Below are positions 57,118 to 64,000 of a stretch of 64,000 nt of DNA, piece after piece. The DNA comes from Pyrus communis (lineage: Eukaryota; Streptophyta; Magnoliopsida; Rosales; Rosaceae), in NCBI RefSeq assembly GCF_963583255.1, contig NC_084809.1:9340215-9404214 (forward strand). The letters run 5' to 3'. The notes beneath the pieces were generated by a model. The model had not been told where the DNA came from. It ran no database searches and worked only from the letters and a program-made list of their open reading frames with translations. Position 1 is the first letter of the stretch; every line of letters starts with the position of its first letter. Position numbers and translations under genes: made by a program.

Positions 57118-57981
57118 TGTAGACATCGAAATTTCGGTGAAATGAATGTTAACCAATAATTAAAATTTCAACGCTTACGTGTCACATAAATTTTACATGT
57201 AGCGTGTGACTCAACGAAAAATCGAAATAAATTGGAAAGGTCATCAAATAGGACACGTGTCAATATCTGGCAGAAATGATTTATTTCATCTGATTATTTA
57301 AATCCAAAAATCAAGTTTTGGAATTCTATAAATAGGAGGCCAAGGCATTCATTTCGAGAAAAAGAAAGAAAGGAAGAAGAGAAAGAAAGAAGGGAATTTA
57401 CATCACACCAAAACCTTGAAGCCTCAAAACTCTAAAGCTCTCAAGCAAATCCCGAAGGATCAAGAAAACACTCTTCGTTCTTCGTCAAATCCTCCTTCAA
57501 AGGTCAAGCCCCAACGGCCCTTGAAGAACTTCCACCGACTCAAGATCAAGCCCCGACGGCCCCTTGAAGAAAGTGTTCATCATCCGTTCATCCTAAGATC
57601 AAGCCCCAACGGCCCTTTGGATCAACAACCTCAACAAATCCACACATCCAATCGTTCTTCAAGATTAAGCCCAAAAGCCCTTGAAGATCCGCTCATCCAT
57701 CAACCTTCAAGATCAAGCCCAAAAGCCCTTGAAGAAATCCATACATCCAGTCTTCAAAATCAAGCCCAAAAGCCCTCGAAGATCCGTTCATCAACTGTTC
57801 ATCCCTAGATCAAGCCCCGACGGCCCTTTGGATCAACAGCTCATCCACAAACCTTCACCCTACGAAGATAGAATCAGAGGATCAAATTACAAAGAGATTG
57901 TAACCCCAAAATCATTAAATACAAAAGTATATTTTGTACACGTATTCTTGTCTCTTGTTTCAGGAACTTTTCGTGTTTACA
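57118..57981 (+). repeat. 3' LTR of the young Ty3 element
   Basis: 864 bp, offset 7,423 bp from the 5' LTR, same length and, on visual comparison, same sequence. TATAAATA at 57327-57334. Followed by the AGGAC duplication. Confidence 0.95.
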
Positions 57982-57986
57982 AGGAC

Positions 57987-59123
57987 AATTGCCCCTGTGG
58001 AGGGAAGGTTGATGAAACAAGACCACCTGCATGCAGAGAAGGACTAAATTGCAAAAGGACACATGACCCCTCTTAATATATGGATCCCACCATTTCTTTT
58101 TCAACATTTGAAAAAAAAAAAAACTTCACTATTTGTAAACAGTCTTGGTACAACATTTACTATTTACTACTGCATGCTCAATAGTAAAGTGACCTAGCTA
58201 TATATTTACCCACCTCCACCCTTCAATTTTGGATCCCATGGATTAGGGTATGTAGTTCGTGCTTCTCTGTATTTACAAGTTTGAATTCATATAAGCAGAA
58301 ATTTTACTATTCTCGGGTGTATAGCATAATAAAAAATGATGAAAATCTCTCGATATAGATTAGGACCTCACACTAATATTTTTGTATATGTACTTTACTT
58401 AATAATCCAAGGGAAAAAGCTTAGTACAGTCCTCTATGCATGCGAGTAATTCTGAGGCGTACATATTTGCTAGAATATGAACATGCAACACAAAAGCAAT
58501 TAGTTTCAAGTGGTGGTGTTCAATTATGTTTAAAGCCGTCCCAAGGCAAAACTTCCCTTCTCCAATTTGAAATACCTTCACCCAAGAATAATCATTGATA
58601 GACGTCGATGCATGTAGGGAAAGAGATTTTTCAATGTGATCGGTACACGGAATGGTACAACACGTGTTATTATAAAAATGATGAAATATATGTGTTAAAA
58701 AGTTAATAACTTAAAAAATAAAAATTTCCATCACTTCTATAAAAACTCGTGATGTATCATCCGTGTTCCTGTCGCAAAGAAAAATTTCTCGTGTAGAGGA
58801 CGAATCCTAGCAGCTAAAACCCTAATCCTAAGTAGTTCAATTTCATCATTGGCTTTGTGCCGCACAAAACGTTGATCAACGTTGATATATCTCACCGATA
58901 GTTGGCTAAGATAATATAACATACGTTCAAATCAAATGATTATAAAAAAATAAAAAAAATAGTAAACGTGCAATAATTTAGTATTTAGTCTGATGCTATA
59001 TCATGCACGGTATTTTTTTGCGGAAGAGGATCCTCTTCGGATCCTCTTTGTGAGGATACAAATAATCAATCAATCAATTATATTCATTTATTGTACATTA
59101 TGCGATTAATTTTCGTTAGGTAT
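57987..59123. other. Intergenic, includes family D repeat copy 2
   Basis: No coding region. A MITE-like copy of family D lies at about 58620-58795. A short GAGGATCCTCTTCGGATCCTC palindrome-like stretch (about 59028-59048) resembles an isolated family M end. Confidence 0.5.
58620..58795. repeat. MITE-like repeat, family D, copy 2
   Basis: Inverted arms: left ACACGGAATGGTACAACACG, right in reverse complement ACACGGATGATACATCACGA. The core ATATATGTGTTAAAAAGTTA is shared with 48345-48520. Target duplication not resolved. Confidence 0.7.
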
Positions 59124-59131
59124 TATTTATA

Positions 59132-59277
59132 GGGTTATGATATCTATATATCTCATTTTACTTCTCACACCTTTTTAATTTTCGATTGTCAAATAAGATG
59201 AATTGAAGAAAATCAACAGACATAAATAATCAAGGGGTGTGTAAGAAGTAAAATTGGATGTGCGTATAGCACACCCC
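59132..59277. mobile_element. hAT-type MITE, family H, copy 2
   Basis: 146 bp flanked by a perfect 8-bp duplication TATTTATA (59124-59131, 59278-59285). Ends are GGGTTATGATATC on the left and, in reverse complement, GGGGTGTGCTATACGCACAT on the right. The middle (TGAATTGAAGAAAATCAACA) matches the copy at 27904-28048. Confidence 0.85.
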
Positions 59278-59562
59278 TATTTATATTCAATTTAAAATTT
59301 AAAATTTAAAATAATTTCTAACCGCACGATGTATGATGAATGAACATGATTGATTAATTCTTCGAATCCCCACAAAAAAGATCAGGAGATGATCATTTTC
59401 CTTTTTTTGCACCACCTTAGATCATAGAGTGATCATTGTTGTACCAAATCACTAATTAATGCATGCATATATAATTGTATATACATGAAATTGTAAGCCT
59501 TCATTCAAAGGTGGGCAACTATGGACAAGTAGAATCAAATCCAACTTCCAGTTCTAGGAAAC

Positions 59563-59759
59563 GGACATGGATCCTCTCCATATCCAATTGTCCTAATTCT
59601 ATGAATTTATCAATCTGGACCGTTAAAATTTAATCTAACGGCTAAAGTTTTTATAACTTTAAAATGGATCGCTGTTTGTAACCGTTGAATTAAATTTCAA
59701 CAATCCAGATTGTTAGATCCTAGAATTAAGACAATTGAATTCGGAGAGGATCCATGTCC
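59563..59759. mobile_element. Mutator-type MITE, family M, copy 3
   Basis: 197 bp with inverted ends GGACATGGATCCTCTCC on both sides. Perfect 9-bp duplication CTAGGAAAC at 59554-59562 and 59760-59768. The interior shares ACCGTT(A/G)AA-type motifs with copies 1 and 2. Confidence 0.92.
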
Positions 59760-59802
59760 CTAGGAAACGGTTTCGAACAGGTAAGTCCAAACTATCACAC
59801 GC

Positions 59803-59944
59803 CCATCCCGTCTCCAATGCAGTAAATGAAAAAAGTAGATAGCACAGTCACTTGTCACACCCACAAATATATATAGATATATATCCATCCCGTCCCCATT
59901 GCATTAAAGGAAAAGGTAAATAGCACAGTCACTTGTCACACCCA

Positions 59945-59966
<22 letters not shown>
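59803..59966. repeat. Tandem duplication, 82-bp unit
   Basis: Two adjacent copies start CCATCCCGTC at 59803 and 59885 and share TAGCACAGTCACTTGTCACA, each ending in a TA-rich run. No coding content. Confidence 0.88.
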
Positions 59967-59981
<15 letters not shown>

Positions 59982-60910
59982 TATTTATTCATATATATTC
60001 TATGTTTATCATTCAAAGGCTCATCACTCTCTCGAACAGATTTTGTCATCAAACAAGTATTTGGAAAGTATGAAGATGAAACCCTACTCTGAAAAGGCAA
60101 CTAGCCATCAAGGCCAAATGGGTTTTTTGGTACGTGCATAATGCATGGATGTGTGAGAGAGAAGCAGGACGTTGATGTTTCGCCCGAAACTAAACTAACG
60201 ATGTATATGTAGCGAGTAACACAACTTCACATGCAAAGTTTGGTAAATTAACTTTCAACGTGAGACGTTTCTTCATATTTTCACACACTTTCCTCACCCG
60301 TAACGAGTTCCAAAGCCTTTTATGTGGTCTACACAAAAGTGACACTAAACGTGTGTGACAATGAGATTTGATACCACAAAAGAAGTTAATATTCTAACAT
60401 AAAACTAATTGGTCATACGAGAGTAATTATACTTTTAAAAAACACATACGAAATTTGGTAAACTTCTGATAGTAGACATTTCTTCTTATTGACGAGAATT
60501 ACTACAAAAGGAGGGGTGGTGGTGAATATAACCAGGAGTGTATGGGGGACTAAGACAGAAACAACGTGTCTGTCACTTTCTTTGTTCATCAAAGAGTTAA
60601 TAGAAGAAGAAAAGTTGCAGAGAACCTCACGTGGGAAAGGGTGTCCTTTGTGCAGGTCCAAATTTTTACACCACAATTTTTTTTTTTTTCCATTTCACCT
60701 ATATATTTTGAGAATGGATCGAGATGCTTTATTGCTTTTAGGTAAAATTCAAGATGTCATGTTCAATCATGTACGTTCATCTGATATACATGTGTGTGTG
60801 TATATGTATAATATATTGTTGGTTGAGCTTTGAAGCGCAACCATGCAGCTTTCTGCACACATCATTCTCAAAGGGCCCATTTTTATCTCTGGTCTGTTGG
60901 AATTTAACAG

Positions 60911-60953
<43 letters not shown>

Positions 60954-61249
60954 GTGTGTGTGTGTCCTGGAGAATGAAGTGGTACTATTTTTCATTATGC
61001 TACCAATTATTAACATTCCGATCGAACGGAAATTTTGGCCAGAACTGTTGAAAAATTCGCGATAACTGAAGACCTTTTAGGTTGTCAATTTAAATGCTTA
61101 AATGGTGTTTAATCAAAATAGTTTATGAGATTGACACAATTTCTTACTTTGATCCCTAATAAGTGGTAAATGTAGCATTAATCTTTTAATTTTGATTAAG
61201 TTCTTACTAATTGGAGCACAAACTAAGAAGGATTATCCAATCTCTCCCT
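59967..61249. other. Intergenic with TA and CA microsatellites
   Basis: (TA)n runs at about 59947-59978 and 60911-60948, and TGTG-rich sequence at about 60790 and 60953. No gene or RNA recognised. Confidence 0.5.
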
Positions 61250-61537
61250 TGTTAACAGAACTATGAATCTCTAAAGAATACAAAGATTAAATGGAAAGAG
61301 CAAAAGTGGAAGAGTAAAGGATTCTCATATTTCTTAGTAAAAATGAAGAATTCTTACAAAGCTTTCATACTTAATGTGGAAGACTAAATGCTATATGTAC
61401 TAACAAATCACAATCATAATTACAATATTACCTTTTAACCTCCTTACTCAATTACCATCTTATCCTCCTTAACAACCTTAATTCCCAACTACCTTTCTTT
61501 TAACTAACTTGACTCAGTCATGTGTCATTGGTTAATA
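61250..61537 (-). repeat. 3' LTR of the minus-strand copia element
   Basis: 288 bp. On the minus strand it starts TATTAACCAATG (TG changed to TA) right after the purine tract and ends TGTTAACA. The end is inferred from the inverted GTTAAC termini. Confidence 0.6.
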
Positions 61538-61571
61538 CTCCCCCCTCAAACATAGCTGGGGAAGTCCCAAG

Positions 61572-63989
61572 CTATGGTTGGGAGTTGCTGTGATCATGTG
61601 ATGGAGCTGCATTTGAAAACTCCAACAGTGTTTGATGACTATCCTGCACCCTTGTCTTGGAAGCGCCCAGAGTAAGATTAATACAATGTTTTACAAGGAT
61701 TGGACTGTGAAGACCCTTAGTAAATACATCTGCAACCTGCTCTTTAGTTGGTATATAATGCACAGTGATATCACCTTTCTGGACTTTCTCTCGAACAAAA
61801 TAAAAATCGATATCCAGATGTTTGATCCGAGAATGAAACACTGGATTGGAGCACAGTGCTAAAGCAGAAAGATTATCACAATGAAGTTTAGGTGGGATTG
61901 GAAGAAATTGATGCACATCTTTGAGTAATGATCGTATCCAATATACATCAGAGGCACAGTGAGCTAAAGCTTTGTATTCAGCTTCGGTTGAACTGCGGGA
62001 GACTGTAGCTTGTTTCTTTGACTACCATGAGACAGGATTAGATCTAAGAAACACAACAAATCCAGTAATAGACCTCCGTGTATTTATATCGGCTGCCCAA
62101 TCAGAATTAGAATACGCAGCTATGTTAAAATCAGATGTTCTGGTATACTTTAAACCACAGTCTAAAGTTCCATGCAGATATCTCATGATTCGCTTCACCA
62201 GATGCATTTGCATATCTATTGGATGAGTCATATACTGACAAACAACATTAACGGAATGAGCAATATCTGGGCGAGTGAAGGTGAGGTACTGAAGGGCTCC
62301 CACAAGACTGGGATAATGAGCAGGATCAACTAAAAGATTGCCTTCATGTACAAGTAACTGAGAGTGAGGCTTAGATGGTTTTGATGTGGATTTACAATTC
62401 CCCATCCCTGCTTTCTTGAGTAGCTCTTTGGCATATTTTGACTGTGTTACCAGTAATGAACCATCAGAATTATAGTGAATTTGCAATCCCAAGAAATATG
62501 TTAATCTGCCCATATCCTTTAATTCAAACACTTCAGCAAGATTAGTGATAACAGATTGAAGCTTGCGTGAGGATGAGCCTGTGAAGATAATGTCATCAAC
62601 ATAGAGAAGAAGTAGAATAATGTCCCCATCATCAACCTTTACAAACAAACTAGAATCTGATAATGCAGTTTGGAAACCAAGTGAAGGGAGAAAGCTTGTG
62701 AATTTTGAATTCCAGACTCGTGGTGCCTGTTTAAGACTATACAAGGACTTAACTAATCGGCAAACATGATTTGGATATGTAGGATCAACAAACCCCTGTG
62801 GCTGCTTCATACATACTTCTTCCTCAAGGTCACCATGAAGGAAAGCATTCTTGACGTCTAATTGCCTCAAATGCCAATTAAATTGTGCTGCCAAAGCAAG
62901 AATTATCCTGACTGTAGTATGCCTGACCACTGGACTGAATGTCTCAGAGTAATCCAAGCCCTCATTTTGACTGAATCCTTGTGCCACCAATTGTGCTTTG
63001 TACCTGGAAATAGTGCCATCTGAATTCCTTTTGACTTTATAAACCCATTTACTCCCAATAACTTCTCTATTTGATGGAAGAAGAACTAGTCTCTAAGTCC
63101 CTTGAGCCTTTAAAGCATCAAATTCCTCCTGCATGGCATGTTACCATTGAGGTACAGTGGATGCAGCTCGAAAGTGTTTTGGTTCTTCAACTTCTCCAAT
63201 GTCAGCAAGGAAAGATAAACCACAGTAATCCATAGTAGTAGCCGAGTAAGAAGAGTCAAGTTGAAGAGATGATAGTTCAGGAAAATTTGCAAAAAAAAAA
63301 GAGTAATCCTGTCTTGGTATAGCCCCTGTTTTGAGCCTTGTTTGAATTCCAGTAGTCATATTTGAGACATCACAATTACTTGCCATGTCATTAGAAGGGG
63401 ATAAAGGGAGAATTACCTGTAGTTGTGCAGGATCTAAGACAGGAAGCAAGGAAACTGTACCAGATGGAGTGGAAAAAGTAGGTGTTGATGCTGATTGTGC
63501 TTCAAATTCCTGTATTTCTGAGCCTTGATGTAGAGTACCGGATACATGATGAGGAACTTCAGAAGATGTTGATGAAGTATTCTCAAACTGATGCATTGAA
63601 GATACAGTGTGCTCAACTTGACTTGGATGAACCATAGTATTAGGAACTGAATTTCTCATTGGCATAGGTATAGGAATAAGCACAAGCACTGATCGAGAAC
63701 TGGTAGTAGCATATTGTTCTTTTTGTAATGACTTTGAAACTTTCATGTAAGGAAACATAGTCTCATAAAAAATAACATGTCTTGAAATTATTGACTTGCT
63801 ATTTATTGGGTTATAACAAATCACTCCTTTGTAGCCCATTGAATAGCCTAAAAAAATACACATTTCAAACCTTGACTGCAATTTGTTGGCATTATATAGT
63901 CTTAACGAAGGATACACAGCACAACCAAACACCTTTAAGGACTTGATATCAGGTTGTTTAGTATAGAGTCTATAATAAGGAGACTCCAT
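61572..63989 (-). pseudogene. Copia pol remnant: integrase C-terminus, RT, RNase H
   Basis: One reading frame runs from 63989 to 61572, broken by in-frame TAG codons at 63141-63143, about 63093-63095 and 62022-62024. From the right: integrase C-terminal part (KSLKVFGCAVYPSLR, FLGYSMGYKGVICYN) and a Ser/Thr/Pro-rich linker; RT (FSPVVRHTTVRIILALAAQF, LDVKNAFLHGDLEEEVCMKQ, YVDDIIFTGSS); RNase H (SDWAADINTRRSITGF, then STEAEYKAL after the last stop) and a C-terminal PTKEQVADVFTKGL. The coding sequence is little decayed apart from the stops. It is probably not functional, though read-through cannot be excluded. Confidence 0.9.
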
Positions 63990-64000
63990 AGAATTAGACT

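Larger units (their letters stand above)
49695..57981 (+). mobile_element. Young Ty3-type LTR retrotransposon lacking RNase H and integrase
   Basis: 8,287 bp, bounded by two 864-bp LTRs (49695-50558 and 57118-57981), TGTAGACATC to GTGTTTACA. I noticed no mismatch between them by eye. Target duplication AGGAC is perfect (49690-49694, 57982-57986). A primer-site-like TTTGGCACGCCCAGTGGGAC follows the 5' LTR (50561-50580) and a purine tract (GAAGTGGGGG) precedes the 3' LTR. Inside are a gag-protease frame, an in-frame TAG and a pol frame ending soon after reverse transcriptase. RNase H and integrase are not found. RT style (DFRDLNDACPKDDFPLP) suggests a Tat/Athila-like non-chromovirus, not tested. 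Confidence 0.95.
61250..64000 (-). mobile_element. Ty1-copia element, 3' part, runs off the window
   Basis: The element reads right to left. Its 3' LTR is at 61250-61537, preceded (on the minus strand) by the purine tract TTTGAGGGGGGAG. Inside are RNase H, RT and the integrase C-terminus in copia order. The 5' end lies beyond 64000, so the 5' LTR and target duplication cannot be checked. Confidence 0.9.

Overview
The window is nuclear DNA of a flowering plant, most likely a woody eudicot of the Rosaceae (apple/pear group). Plant-only families (B-box factor, integrin-linked-like kinase, plant mobile domain protein, receptor-like protein), GT-AG introns, AT-rich spacers and dense Ty1, Ty3, hAT, Harbinger and Mutator-type elements show that it is a plant. 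The Rosaceae call is an inference from gene and repeat look-and-feel, not from any search.

Layout. 1-7.7 kb: gene-poor, with a Mutator-type MITE, a decayed PIF1-like helicase pseudogene and an LTR remnant. 7.7-18.05 kb (minus strand): a complete 12-exon ankyrin-repeat protein kinase of the plant ILK family, 461 aa when spliced. Its introns hold a 5.2-kb Ty1-copia element (antisense to the gene) and a hAT-type element. 18.05-18.51 kb: a short divergent promoter with a G-box. 18.5-21.2 kb (plus): a BBX22-like double B-box gene whose C-terminus looks damaged. 21.9-27.9 kb: two long solo-LTR-like elements, one inserted inside the other, each with its own 5-bp target duplication. 27.9-30.8 kb: hAT and Harbinger MITEs.

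31-47.8 kb is the gene-rich core, all on the plus strand: protein phosphatase 5 (TPR plus phosphatase, 485 aa, with a cassette exon encoding a membrane segment), a 711-aa plant mobile domain protein of the MAIN/MAIL type, and an intronless receptor-like protein resembling RLP29. PP5 and RLP29 homologues are neighbours in Arabidopsis, so the pair looks like conserved microsynteny, here with the PMD gene in between.

49.7-58.0 kb is a very young Ty3-type LTR element: two 864-bp LTRs with no mismatch noticed by eye and a perfect AGGAC target duplication. It carries a gag-protease frame, an in-frame TAG and a pol frame that stops after reverse transcriptase, so RNase H and integrase are missing. 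58-61.2 kb is intergenic with MITEs, and 61.25-64 kb is the 3' part of a decayed Ty1-copia element on the minus strand that runs off the window.

I found no CRISPR, operon-like cluster or clearly new enzyme system. The most unusual items are the young but coding-deficient Ty3 element, the nested solo LTRs, the BBX gene with a degraded tail, and the repeated acidic tail of the PMD protein. Exon coordinates come from splice signals, reading-frame continuity and family conservation; no transcript data were available.
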